Assembly (NCBI RefSeq): GCF_030052815.1
Contig: NC_079496.1
Coordinates: forward strand, 79,163,652-79,227,651
DNA length: 64,000 nucleotides
Reading direction: 5' to 3'
Source: Hevea brasiliensis
Lineage: Eukaryota; Streptophyta; Magnoliopsida; Malpighiales; Euphorbiaceae
The position numbers were made by a program, and so were the translations under genes. Positions 24,427-37,250 of this stretch are shown in pieces. Positions within the stretch are counted from its first letter, which is position 1. Every line of letters begins with the position of its first letter. The notes beneath the pieces were generated by a model. That model was given only the letters and a program-made list of their open reading frames with translations. It did no database searches and was not told the origin of the DNA.

Positions 24427-25446
24427 AGGAGACCCAAAGATCGAAAGGGGGATGAGCTAACAGGGAAGAAGCAATAATCTAGATCTTGAATAATATATAA
24501 ACAATTAAAGAAATAAACAAAATGCACAAGAAAGGAAATCTTCAGAAATGAAAATTAAACTTGTAAATTAAAGAAATATATATATTCTATAGGCGGCAGA
24601 GCCAGTCCGTTAAGAATATATATAAAATTAAATTTGTAAATTTAAATATGAATATACATGTATATATTCAATAGGCGTGAAACGATCCGTTATGAACATA
24701 TATACGTATATTTATGCAGATCAGGCGGTTGAACCGACCATATGCATGCTAAAGCAATAAATTTGAAACTTTGTAAAAGAAATTGAAGAAAACTTACTTC
24801 AAAATCTTATAAATTTTTGTAAGATTTGTACAAAGGGCTTGGAGATGTAATTCCGGGTAGGACTTACAAAGGTTGCTCAACACATGAGCTTCCTAAGATC
24901 TACTACAAGGAAGTACAAGGGTTTGTAAGTTTGTAGGTGAGGTAGAGGTAGGGCTAGATGGGAAGTGAATCGACCTTCTTGCTCCTTCTGAACCTCGGCG
25001 AGAAACCTTCTAGGACTTGAGAAGCTTGGGGATGGAGAAGCTTGGAGAGGCTTTGGCTCCTTTGTAAAAGCTCTGAAGTTCCAAAGAAAGCTCTTTGTTT
25101 GCCTTGGATGAATGCCTCCTTAAATAGAAGGGTCCTGGGGCAGTTTTGTAATTTTGGAAAGTTTGAGCGATTATGCGCCACTTGATGCCTTCACGTGTGA
25201 ACAGTGATTCTTGTCTCCTTCACATGCGAACAGTAAAAAGTGAACAGTACAAGATATGACAGGTGAACAGTGTCCTGTCTGGTTTTGAAATAAAGTAAAG
25301 AAAACAAAGTAAAAATGATTATAAAAAGAAAATAAAGAGAAAGGTAAAAATTAAAAGTAGAAAAGAGAATAAAGAGCAAGATAGATAATTTTGCCGCCAT
25401 AAATTTCTTTTGCCGGTCTTAAATCTTTTCTTTTTCTTTTTCTTTT

Positions 25447-25482
<36 letters not shown>

Positions 25483-25507
25483 CGGAGTGGAGCTTGGACC
25501 ACTCGTG
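24424..25507 (-). promoter_or_regulatory. Viral intergenic region, copy 4
   Basis: TATTTAAGG at 25126-25118, octamer cluster near 25163-25270, T tract at about 25426-25481, and leader hairpin islands of which the second (near 24675) is altered at CAG. Confidence 0.7.
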
Positions 25508-26795
25508 CTAGCCTTCCAACATATTTTGTAGGTTGTGCCATGTTTCCTCATCATCACTTGTTTCGTCATCGGACGAGAGACGGAAGATAAATCGTAGTAG
25601 CTTTCATATTGAACCATGTAATTTTCATCTTGGGTTTCAATGTGAAAGGGTTTTAGATTCGGCAAATGTTCGTAATGAGCGAATATCCAGAATATGTACT
25701 GTATGGACTAGTATATACTACGGATATCTATATTTTACTTGATTGTCAACATTGTCTTTGCTCGCCATTTGTTGAGTTGGGCGAAATAATCTTCATGATT
25801 GCATGGCCAATCCGGAAGATGATAGAGAGGAGGAAGTTTTGTATCGGTAGAAGTAATGGATTGCTTGTTGGAGCTCTCCATTTGCTAATATACGGAGGTT
25901 TTGAAATTATTTGTAAGTTGTGAGTTTACGGAGTAATAATAGTCTTCTGACTTCTTGAAGGACTCTATTTCCCAAAAACCTTATCATTTCACAATCAAAT
26001 TTTGTAACTCGAACTCCAGCTAACATACCCCATTTGAATAGTTCTCAGGCGTCTAGATACCGGGTACCAGACATCTGAGTGGTTTTGAAGTGGGGAATCT
26101 TTGAAATCTAATTGTGTTCACAATTTGGATAGCACAGAGTCGCGAGTTGTGACGGTCTGAGTCTGATGAAAACGGGGTTTTGAGTAGTACTCCCATTCCC
26201 ATGACCATCCATTTTGACCTTGCTGATTGCTTTTTGTAAAGTTGAGACCTTTTTGGAAAACATCCAGCTGTTCTTTGATTATGGACTGGATGATATTTTG
26301 TAGGATCTGCTCGCGGATCTCTTGAGGAAGACCGTTGAGAACTTGTTGCCTGAATTTCTTCGAAAGACAACGGGTTTGGAAATGTGCTAAGGACCTATTG
26401 GCACCAAGTGAAGCAAAGAGGACTTCACTGTGGTGATAATTTTTCACATTGACCAGTGGGGCCAATGGTAATTTTACACTAGAATCCAGTGGAGATTCTA
26501 GGCCTTCAGTCCTTCGTCTTTGAATTTTTACACTAAAATCCAGTGGGGATCCTAGGCCTTCAAATTCCTGTTTTTGTAATTCAAGGTGATGATTTTGGTT
26601 AGAAGTGCATGGATCTGATGGACTAATTCTGGATGTAATGGATTTGTATAAAATTTGGTTTTGTAAAAACTCAATGAATGATTGAGCTACCATGATATGA
26701 TCCTCATGATATTTAATTCTGCTAAGGAGGTCAGCCACATAATTATTAGCTTCTTCAAACTCAACACAAAGTGCATTGAGAGCTGAAACTCCCAA
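25508..26795 (-). pseudogene. Unknown C-terminal module of component B, copy 4
   Basis: 225 open codons (26795-26118) hold the helical part and the duplicated SPLDS-type motif. The distal part (26000-25508) is fragmented, with several TCTG-to-TACG type differences such as near 25720, 25890 and 25926. Ends with TAG at 25508-25510. Confidence 0.65.
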
Positions 26796-28099
26796 TCGTT
26801 AGTTTTGTATTAGAGTCCAAAGATTATCTAATAAACATTGGTGCCTCTCTGAGGGAACATATGCAGTTCTGGCTACATTAATTCTGAATTTCTGAGCAGG
26901 AGTTTTGGAGAGGATTATTGGTCCAAAATGGACTAAATCTCCATTGTTGGGTGATTCTGTCATCTGCAAAAACTCATGAGGGTTAGTTTGTAATAAGCAG
27001 TAATCAAATTGATTTTTGAAAACAAGCTTGTTTAAAAAGAATCGTGTTTTTTGTAAATGCGGTCTTATTTCCTGTTCCAAAACATTTATTTGATTATCAA
27101 AAATGGAATAAGCCTTTATGATATTCAAATTCTCTGTTTTGGGTTTTTCAACAAAAGGAAAAACAAGATTTTGATTTTTTGTTTTAAAAGAAATACTATC
27201 ATAGTTGACTTTGTAGGGAGTAATCAAATTAATGAAAGGAGTCCCTAAAATGACACTATGGCTGATATCTTTTATTAAAACAAATGAAGTTTGTAGAAGA
27301 AGATTTGAACTAGCTATTGAAGCCTCTGTTTTGTATTTGATTTTGATTTTGGAATTGTTTACAGCTGCAAGATTTTCAGTAGTTTTTTCTTGGAATTTTT
27401 CTGGAACAATGCCGTCTTTAATACAATTTATATCTGCACCTGTATCAAATAAGGCAATTGTATCGATCCTGAAATCTTTTGAAAAAACTATCGAAATTCT
27501 TATCAAATATTTTCTGAAAGAAATCTCATTAAGAATGAAGAGAAAATCCTTTGTAGGTTTTTCAAGACTTTGAATTTCTAAAGTATTTTCTTCATCTTCT
27601 TTTTCGACTTCTTCATTGATTTGTTTTGAAAGTAATATTTGAAGTGTTTCTGAGTCCTGTGCCTGTTTTTCCTTAAGCTCGTTAAGTTCAATCTTATGAC
27701 TATTATTTCTTCTGGAGGCTTTGGTGAAGCAGGTTGGTTGTTTTGAAGTCTTCTTTCTACCCAATATGGCGTAAGGTCATATGTGTTTTGAAATGAAGCG
27801 AGAATAGAAGGTTTGTGTATGGGTTGTTCTTCAAAGGTTTTTAAAAGTTTTCCTAAAAATTCCTTTTGTAGTTGAGAATCTTCAACCTGTGTAAGGATTT
27901 CTAAGAGTAACTTCTGGTCTATTGAAAGAACATTGATTTTCAATTTTGGTATTGTAAGCAGTTCATTTTACATTTGAGAATCTGAACTTGTGATTAATTC
28001 ATCAATTTGTAATCCTTCTTACGTGGGTTGAAATTCATGGACTCACCTTGATTTCAATCAAAGAAGCGATTATCTTATTAATAACTTCTTCTTCTAATT
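26796..28099 (-). pseudogene. Aspartic protease region, copy 4
   Basis: 321 open codons from 27764 to 26799 include the linker, DTGAD (27432-27446) and ILGTPFI. A single TAA at 26799-26801 separates it from the open C-terminal module (26795-26118). Confidence 0.85.
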
Positions 28100-29700
28100 G
28101 CAACTCATGAAGTTTTTTGTTTAATTTGCAAAAATTTGCAGTGTGGCCTTTGTTACCACATTTGTAACAAGTCCAATTTTTGAACTTTGTTTTGGATTGA
28201 GGACTAGGTTTGCTAGTCTTTTTTGAAGGTTTTTTTGTAATAGGAATCTTTTACGGTTTTGAAGAGTTCTTGTATTTTTGGGATGATTTTTGTAAGGTTT
28301 TTGCTACAACTTCCTCCACGATGCAGGTAGGGTTTTGGTTCCTATTTCAAATTGTTTGCAGAAAGATCCTAACTCTTGACGTGTTTTTCTCATTTCCCAT
28401 TTCAAATGTTTTTATAATTTCAAATCCTGACAGATTTTCAAACCTTCTTTTTGAGTGAGACTGACTAGTTCACCATAGGTTAATTTATCATACGGGATTT
28501 GATTTCCAAAGGCTTCCTTAATTTTATTCCTAACCTTTTCTCCTAAAAGGATCGGAAGTCCAGCAAGGAATTTTTCTTTCCAAAAGGGTTGACTAGAATC
28601 TTCTCTAAGCATTACCCTAGTAAGGAAAGTGGTTTTATAATACTGAAAATCACTCAGTTTTTTGCATCTAAGGTTTGAAAGGAGTTCGACATTTTTATCC
28701 TTAAGATGAGATGGGTCACCTACAAAGTGTAAGGAGATTGTCACAATCAAGGTGGCTACTGCATCTGGGATTGGTTGGCCTAACTCATCAAGAATTGGCA
28801 CGCTATCTTCTTGAGTTTGTATGGATTCTAGAATCTCAGATTTTTGTAGGTTCGTGAGATGATAATCCCACCATCCTTTGAGTGCACGAGAATCCTGCAA
28901 TGAGGAGTTCAGCAATAGCTACATGCAGGGTTCAGTTTGGGTTTTGTAAGCATTTCTTGCCATGGTCATTCTTTGGAGCAAATTCAAGATGTTGTATTCA
29001 GACATACCATCTATGTTCCATTCATAGACAGTAGAGGCATTGAATTTAGACTGGGTTAGGATTTCAGATCTATTTTCTATGCCTAAGTCTGGAGCTGTTA
29101 TTGGAAGGGGTGTTGCTACCTGCGGCCAATAAAGTCTATTGATTTGTAAGGGTTTTGAAGACTGAATTTCTTCAGTTTGGATGGGCTGGTTTTCTTGGCT
29201 TTGGATATCTGAATCTGAATCTTCCTCAATTATATTGACACTCCTTTGGGAAGTTTGAGGTGTTTCAGGTGCTACTGGAGTAGAAGTCGAAGCTTCTAGC
29301 CTAGTTTTCATATCTCTCAAAGCCTGAATGAACTCAGAATTGTTGTTGTTTTGTAAATCTTTTTGACTGTTTTTGGAAACTTGGAATGGTTTGAAAATTG
29401 GGTTTTTCAATTTTGTATCCGGCTTCGTTTCAACTTGGGAAACTGTAGCCTGTTGGTTTTGTTCCATTTTTTGTAATTGCTTACCAATGGTATGCAAATG
29501 GGCATTTGTAAAGTTATTCTGTAAAACAATGTTTTTTATATTCACAGAATCACTTTCATTTGGAATTTTGTAAGAAATTTGCTTCTCTTTGTTTGTTCCA
29601 AGTGGGGAATTTTTACTATCCTAAGAGGAGGATGTTCAGACTGTATTTTTCTACCATCTGAAATTTCCCATTCAGGAACTTTGTTTCTAACAGTAACAGG
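28100..29700 (-). pseudogene. Coat-protein region with zinc knuckle, copy 4 (broken)
   Basis: Pieces 29545-28919 and 28915-28412 carry the acidic N-terminal part and the capsid core, separated by a short altered stretch at 28880-28970. The CCHC knuckle lies at 28138-28179. Confidence 0.8.
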
Positions 29701-29759
29701 ATTAACAGACAGTTTTCTTTCTGTTTGCTTAGCAGACAATTTTTCTTCTGCTTTCTTTA

Positions 29760-31297
29760 GAAGATCTTTTAGAGCTGCAATGAACTCTGATCGATTATCT
29801 TCTGGCTCCTGTTGTTTAGGTTTTGTAATTGGAGAAGGTTTTGAAACTGGAACTGATTTTTTGAAAGTTTTTGGAATTTTTGAAAACGGATATGAAATGT
29901 TGTGCTCTTTAGCATACATCTCAAACCAATCAAAGAAAAGAATATGAACTCTGTGTTGGTGTACAAAGTCATAATATTTCTTTTGAATTTCTTCCCTTCG
30001 ACCAGTGAAATTTTTGAAAAACCATATTTGCTTTTTATGATTTTTAGGAGAATAAAAATCATCATGCAAATACTGTCTGTCTACTTCAAATTCTTTTTCA
30101 AGCACATTAAGTTCATGGTTTACATTTTCTGTAATGGCTGAAAAGGTAGGAGAAGTGAGTTCGACTCTGTTTGGGTTTCATCCTGAACAGACTCGTTTTG
30201 TAAATTTGTATAAACTGGGTGTGGAACATTTGTAGAGTAATTCACGTTTTGTAAAGTGGATCTAGGTATTTCTGGAGTAGAGAACCTAGAAGAGCTAGGT
30301 AAATCTGAGGTAGAATACCTAGGCTGTATATTTTGTATTTCAATTGGTTTTGTAATAGGCAAACTAATGACAGAAGGTATACGAGACACTCTTCCTATGT
30401 CATGATCTTTGGATGTTGAGGAATCATCCCGAAAACCTAAGGCTTACGTTAAAGCTAAAGTGACTCTTCCATCGTCATACTGGGTTACTTGCCTAAGTTG
30501 AACGTTTGGCTCAACTAATTTTGAAGATTCTGGTTCCACTGCACCTTCTAAAATCCATTCTTCTGGTAGGGTTATGTCCTTCCATTGGATAGATCTAGGG
30601 ATTACAGTATTGGATTTTGTAAGATCAGTTTGTAAAAGCAAAGTTTCTCCTCTTTTGCTTTGAAACTTATGTTTTGTTGCAAAAGCAGAAATCATAGCTT
30701 TGTAATGAATTTTGTAAATCAGTGCAAGAGGAATAGATCCTTCAAGCATTTTGTAATTGTGAGTTTTGATTTGTAAAACAAGGGATTTTGTAATATTACT
30801 GTCACTTAAGGAAACAGTAAAATTTGGATAGCAATCAAAAGATATTGGTCCATTGCACAGGCTAGACTCGTAGAACTAAGCAAGGAGTCACGGAAGTTTA
30901 TGAACCTAGTATCTCTAAGGCTGCTAGGATTGAGGTGTTCAACCCTTCTTTTGTAAGCGGTTTAATTCCAACTTGGACTAAACCTATGTGGATGTATTTG
31001 TATTGTTTTTCACGGTGTTTTTGTAAGGATTTTTGAGACAGAAGAGAAATCGTCTCAAAAGGTTTTGTAATCTGAAGATCTCTCTCTTCAGTTTTGATTG
31101 TGAAATCAGTTTTGAAAAAATTGAGTTTTGTAGTCTGATAGATTTGATCCTTTTGTACTTTTGGAATTTCCCAATTATCTATACATTTTTCAAAATTTTC
31201 GATTACTATTTCTTCACTATTAACTATCTTTCTCGACTCGGAGGGCGAGGTAGAAGAGTTTGAAGAAGAAAGCATCCTCTGAGAAAATTGGATTCAT
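29760..31297 (-). pseudogene. Movement-protein region, copy 4 (broken)
   Basis: ATG at 31297 is followed almost at once by a one-base length difference near 31275-31290. Open pieces are 31275-30898, 30749-30444, 30389-30120 and 30105-29542. The last runs without a break from the movement-protein tail into the coat-protein N-terminus, which shows the two are parts of one polyprotein. Confidence 0.8.
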
Positions 31298-31730
31298 ACT
31301 TAAAGAATTTTACGAGTTGATCTTTTGAGTTAAGTGAGGTAACTTTTGAGGAATCAACGCCCTAAAGCGCCCTATCGGCTAAACACGGGACTTACAACCA
31401 AGGCCTATTTACACCTCTAAAGAATCTGTCTTATCACCTTTAGATCATCTTACCATCCTCTCAAAATGTTTAAATGTGAATCCGAACCTTAAATAGAACC
31501 TTTTCCCAGGGCTACGATACCAAGGAGCACGGGGAAAAGGTTCTATTTAAGGTTGATTCACATTTAAACATTTGAGAGGTTGGTAAGATGATCTTAAGTG
31601 ATAAGACAGCTTCTTTAGAGGTGTAAATAGGCTGGTTGTAAGTCCCGTCTTTGTAGCCAAGATGGCGTGTTTAGGCGATGATTCTGGTTACCTCACTTAA
31701 CTCAAAAGATCAACCTTAAATTCTTTAAGT

Positions 31731-33240
31731 ATGAATCCAATTTTCAGAGGATTTCTTCTTCAAACTCTTCTACCTCGTCCTCGAGAAAGATAGTTAATAG
31801 CGAAGAAATAGTAATCGAAAATTTTGAAAAATGTATATAATTGGAAATTCAAAAGTACAAAAGATCAAATCTATCGACTACAAAACTCAATTTTTTCAAG
31901 CTGTTTTCAATCAAGCGAAAGAGAAGATCTTCGATTACAAAACCTTTGAGACGATTTCTCTACGTCTCAAAAATCCTTACAAAACACCGTGAAAAACATA
32001 CAAATACATCCACATAGGTTTAGTCCAAGTTGGAATTAAACCGCTTACAAAAGAAGGGTTGAACACCTCAATCCTAGGTTCTAGAGATACTAGGTTCATA
32101 AACTCGAGACTCCTTGCTTAGTCCAATGAGTGCAGTGCAATGGACCAATATCTTTGATTGCTATCCAAATTTTACGGTTTCTTTAAGCGACGATGAATAT
32201 TACAAAATCTCTTGTTTTACAAATCAAAACTCACAATTACAAAATGCTTGAAGGATCTATTCTCTTGCCTCGATTTACAAAATTCATTACAAAGCTATGA
32301 TTTCTGCTTTTGCAACAAAACATAAGTTTCAAAGCAAAAGAGGAGAAACTTTGCTTTTACAAATTGATCTTACAAAATCCAATACTGTAATCCCTAGATC
32401 TATCCAATGGAAGGACATAACCCTACCAGAAGAATGGATTTTAAAAGGTGCGATGGAACGAATCTTCAAAATTAGTTGAGCCAAATGTTCAACTTAGGCA
32501 AGTAACCCAGTATGATGATGGAAGAGTCAGCCTTAGCTTTAACAGAAGCCTTAGGTTTTCAGATGATTCCTTAACATCCAGTACTGTTGACATAGGAAGA
32601 GTGTCTCGTATACCTTCCACATTAGTTTGCCTATTACAAAACCAATTGAAATACAAAATATACGACCTAGGTATTCTACCTCGATTACTTAGCTCTTCTA
32701 GGTTTTCTACTTGAAATACCTAGATCCACTTTACAAAACGTGAAATTACTCTACAAATGTTCCACATCCATTTATACAAATTTACAAAACGAGCTGCTTG
32801 AGATGAAACCCAAACAGTAACGAACTTCTCCTACCTTTCGACCATTACGAAAATGTAAACCATGAACTTAATGTGCTTGAAAAAGAATTTGAAGTGAGCA
32901 TTAATATTTACATGATGATTTTTATTCTCCTAAAATCATAAAAGCAAATATGGTTTTTCAAAAATTTCACGGTAGAAGGAAGAAATTCAAAAGAAATATT
33001 ATGACTTTGTACACCAACACAGAGTTCATATCCTTTCTTTGATTGGTTTGAGATGTATGCTAAGAGTATAACATTTCATATCCGTTTTCAAAAACTCAAA
33101 AACTTTCAAAAAACTCCAATTTCAAAACCTTCTCCAATTACAAAACCTAAACAACGAGAACGAAGATAATCGATCGAGTTCATCGCGACTCTAAAAGATC
33201 TTCTAAAGCGAGAAAAAATATCTGCTAAACAAGCAGAGAA
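31731..33240 (+). pseudogene. Movement-protein region, component A (broken)
   Basis: ATG at 31731 in the same leader context as the B copies. The 30K core is recognisable, with open pieces 32297-32479 and 32448-32714, but it is interrupted by many small indels, again often at CAG/CTG. Near 32160-32210 the bases follow the B1 rather than the B2 variant. The shared sequence with component B fades just after about 33240. Confidence 0.8.
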
Positions 33241-34578
33241 AAAATGTCTGTTAATCCTGTTAATGTTAAGGATTCAAAACAACAGGTTTTTAAGGAACAA
33301 AACCCTCAAGAAACCTCTGAATTACAAAACAAACCCCTTCCAAAATTAATCCCAGAATTACAAATGAAAAGTGAATTCAAAAAATCTGAATCCACTGATA
33401 AATCATTACAAAAGAAGAATTAGTTATTCAAGATTTGAGTACTAATCCTTCAACTTCCCCTTCAAACTCCAACCAGGAGTCTGAAGAAAACGCACCTTTA
33501 CAAAAAGACGGATTAGTTAATAATTCATCCAATTCAGATTTTAAAATTGAATCTGAAGAAAATGCAAAAAATGTTCACATGCTTTTAAAAAATCAAGAAT
33601 TAGTCTTAGATGTTTTAAAGCATGAAGAAAATCCTGAAAATCAGAAAAAACTACAAAACCCTCCAGTCCAATGCCTCCAAAGAGAAATAAAAATCACTAA
33701 GAATGAGCTTAAGCGACTTAAGGAGAAAAGGCACAGGACTCAAAAGCAATCCAGCTTTTGTTTTCAAAACCCCAGGAAGAATCTGAGAAAAATAAAGAAA
33801 ATAGTTTGGAAACTCAAAAACCTCCAGAAGATTTTCTTTTCATCCTCAATCAGATCACCTCCAGAAAATATTTGATACAAATTACCATTGTTTTTTCAAA
33901 AGTTTTCAAAATCAATACAATTGCCTTATTTGATACAGGAGCAGATTTGAACTGTATTAAAGAAGGAATTGTTCCAAAGAAATTTCATGAAAAAACCACA
34001 GAAAAACTTTCAGTTGCAAATAATTCAAAAATGGCTATTAGCTATAAGACAGAAGCCTCCATAGCTAATGGTGATTTTCTTTTCAAAACCTCATTCGTAA
34101 TTGTTCAAGATATTCATCATAGTGTAATCTTAGGGACTCCTTTCATTAGCTTGTTAACTCCCTACAAGGTTAACGATGATAGTATCTCTTTCAAAACTAC
34201 AAAACAAACTCTTGTTTTCCCTTTCGTTACAAAACCAAAAACAAGAAATCTCAATATTATAAAAGCTTGTTCCATTTATAATACTTGAGATTAATGTTTT
34301 AATAGAGGAAAAAAGCAACACTTGTTGTATTTCTGACAAGATGTTTCTTTAACAAGAATTGAAAAACAATTACAAAATGATTTGGTGAAAAGAAAATTTG
34401 GTTCAAAACCCAAATTGAAAGAGAAATTTGTTCTGATTTACCAAACGCCTTTTGGAATCGAAAACAACATATGGTAGATTTACCATATGAAAATGATTTC
34501 AATGAAAAACAGATACCTACAAAGCGGACCAATCCAAATGAATCTGAACTAGAACAACAACATCGTTGCTCGTAAATT
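33241..34578 (+). pseudogene. Linker and aspartic protease, component A
   Basis: Where component B has about 2 kb of coat protein, component A has only about 0.5 kb of charged, Gln/Asn/Ser-rich linker (33435-33875). The linker retains the Lys/Glu-rich helix that in B lies just before the protease. The protease is open at 33758-34288 with DTGAD at 33932-33946 and VILGTPFI near 34119-34142. Over about 115 aligned residues around the active site it differs from the B protease at roughly one position in four by my count. The frame breaks after 34288, and 34289-34578 shows no clear domain. Confidence 0.85.
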
Positions 34579-35910
34579 TTGGATTTAAAGAAAAAAGGAT
34601 TAATTACAGAATCTAGATTTCCTTGGAGTTGTGCAGCTTTTTATGTGAACAAAAATTCAGAAATAGAAAGAGGCACTCCTAGATTAGTAATTAATTACAA
34701 ACCTTTGAATAAAGCTTTGAAATGGATCAGGTATCCAATTCCAAACAAAAAAGATCTTTTACAAAAACTTCATTCTACATTTGTGTTTTCCAAATTTGAT
34801 ATGAAATCAGGATTTTGGCAAATACAAATTGATCCAAGAGATAGATACAAAACCGCATTCACAGTTCCCTTTGGACAATATGAGTGGAAAGTCATGCCTT
34901 TTGGCCTGAAAAATACCCCATCAGAATTCCAGAGAATTATGAATGAAATCTTCAATCCATATTCAAAATTTTGCATAGTCTACATAGATGATGTTCTTGT
35001 GTTCTCGGAGTCAATTGAACAACACTTCAAACACTTAAGAACATTATTCTCTGTTACAAAACGAAATGGCCTTGCCGTTTCAAAATCAAAGATTTCTCTT
35101 TTCCAAACCAGAGTTAGGTTTCTAGGTCATTACATATCCCAAGGAACCATTACTCCAATAGAGAGAAGTCTAGAATTTTCAAACAAATTTCCAGACAAAA
35201 TCTTAGATAAAATCCAGCTGCAAAGATTCTTAGGTAGCTTAAATTATGTCTTAGATTTTTGTCCGAATATTAACCGTCTAGCAAAACCCTTGCATGATAG
35301 GTTAAAGAAAAACCCTGTTCCATGGACAGATCATCACACTGAAGTGATCCGTCATATCAAAAGCAGTCCAAACCATTCCTTATGCGCATTTGGCAGATCC
35401 ATTAGCCCCTAAGGTAGTCGATACAGATGCCTCAGATTTAGGTTTTTTTTGAATTTAAAAACAACTTCAATCCGGAAAAGAAAAAATAGTTCAGTTCCAT
35501 TATGCACATTGGAATGATTGTCAATAGAAATACTCTACCATCAAAAAAGAGATTCTTGCAATTGTCATGTGCATACAAAAATTTCAAAGTGATTTATTAA
35601 ATCAAAAATTTTTACTTAGAATTGATTGCAAATCAGCCAAAGAAGTTTTGCAAAAAGATGTTCAAAATCTTGCATCAAAACAAATTTTTGCACGATGGCA
35701 AGCAATTTTAAGTATTTTTGATTTTGAAATTGAATTTATAAAAGGAGATACAAATTCCATCCTGGACTTTCTAACGGAGAATTTCTTCAAGACAGGCCAA
35801 TGCCCAGAAAGAAAAATACCAAGGCTGAAGCCTCAGCCTCTACAAAACCAAACCCTACAAAACCTATCATCTCTTCTGCAAAACCTATTCAAACTTGGCG
35901 GACATGGTGA
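34579..35910 (+). pseudogene. Reverse transcriptase and RNase H, component A (broken)
   Basis: RT palm motifs are clear: FSKFDMKSGFWQIQ (motif A, near 34786-34830), MPFGLKNTPSEFQRIM, and the catalytic YIDDVLVFS at 34981-35007, then FLGHYIS and the connection domain. The first 277 codons are open to 35412, where a frameshift enters RNase H. Its catalytic positions are still visible (DTDAS near 35419, KEILA near 35547, IDCKSA near 35620, and a distal GDTNSILDF near 35745). The copy has a stop near 35453 and changes of frame. The final frame ends at TGA 35908-35910, overlapping the start of ORF2. The enzyme would copy pregenomic RNA into DNA; this copy is not intact. Confidence 0.9.
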
Positions 35911-37250
35911 GCGAAGAAGAAGATCAAACAAAATTTATTGTATCTCGGGCTCCAAAGCAGACGGTGATTCAAAAATGGATAGAATCACTGTCCAAATCTC
36001 CTGAAGTTCTTCAGGCTCTACAAAACATAACTCAGGCCTATCAGGCCCAGAAAGGTAAATCTACAAAACCTATTTCCAAAACCCAGGGGAAAGGAGAGTC
36101 TTCCTCTCAAAAAACCCTTTCTCAAAATTTTCAAAACATTTCTCAAGCCCATGAGATTTTACAAATAGATTTTCAAACCGATGTTTCCCAACCAAATTCT
36201 TCTCAAATAGTTTTGTCTCAAACAAAATTAAAAAAGAAGTCTTCGGAATGGATTACAAAAACCCATTTTCAAAATATTTTGATCATAGAGGATGAGTTCT
36301 TACACCAAGATGCCTCTATGGCAATTTCAAAAGCCTTTACAAAAGGATGGTATTACAAACCTTGGGATCTTTCCAAAACCCAAGCCTACTACTAGGCAAT
36401 ACTTGAATTTACTGGCTCAGCAAAATTCAAACATTTTTATCTAAAAGAAAATAATGTTGATCCGGCTTATTCAACCTGCCATATTCAAAACGTCCTTAAT
36501 CCTTCTGATTGGGGACAAGACCTTACAAAACCAAAAATCTTCCCATTATCATTCCAAAACAAGATTGACCATTGCCAACATTTCAATTACTGGGATTACC
36601 AACAGGCATGGTACAATACCTTTCTCATACAAAATCACAAGAATAGTCATTCATGGCTGTTCTATTTCCAAAAAACATTTGATCCTTCCAAAACCCCTTC
36701 ATGGTTTGCTCAGTGGTGGAAGTATTTTGGTGCACTACCTGAAATTCTTACACCAGAAATATCAGAGAGTTTAAACCTTTTCAAAACCCATTACAAACCC
36801 TCACCCAAAGAGAAAAGGTTTCCTCCTCTTCTCTTGTTCTCTTCAAAATTCTTTTTACCTTGGGTTCTTATCTGGTTCTTTGAATTTCGACCGCAAGATG
36901 GACTGAATACAATCATCAGAAGGTTCAAGGTAAAATGGTGGGATTCATTTAATATCCCAGAAACAATTACAAACAAAGGAGTAAAAACCTGGCTTAAGGG
37001 AAAAAGCCTTTTGCCACCAACTCCTATACAAAACTTTTCAAATCAATTATTTTTGGCCCAAAGATCACATGCTATGGCAAGATTAGCAGGAGCTAAAAAT
37101 GATGAAGAATATTTTGCAATAATGGAACAATTATTGCAAAACAGAACCAATTCATCTGCAGCCAATTCTGACTCAGAACCCATCATAGACTTGGGAGATG
37201 ATGATGAAGAAGGTTGTGGTACCTTTTCACAAATACAAAATCTGTTGTAA
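35904..37250 (+). pseudogene. ORF2 of component A, unknown function, one stop
   Basis: I choose ATG at 35904 because it overlaps the upstream polyprotein stop as ATGGTGA, a compact start-stop arrangement. The frame has 448 sense codons and is interrupted only by a TAG at 36393-36395. The N-terminal third is Gln/Ser/Lys-rich and probably disordered. The middle is rich in aromatic residues, with repeated Trp (WLFYFQKTF, WFAQWWKYF, WWDSF). The end is acidic (DLGDDDEEG) and closes with IQNLL. I recognise no catalytic motif. Florendoviruses carry a second ORF of unknown function in this position, which is the best comparison. Confidence 0.75.

Larger units (their letters stand above)
24424..31522 (-). 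mobile_element. EPRV copy 4, component B, subtype B2
   Basis: Unit of about 7.10 kb with the B2 signature. Its 5' end meets the inverted component A copy head to head near 31522-31531. The primer-binding site remnant (31507-31522) is altered at its CTCTG, reading CTACG on the plus strand. Confidence 0.88.
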
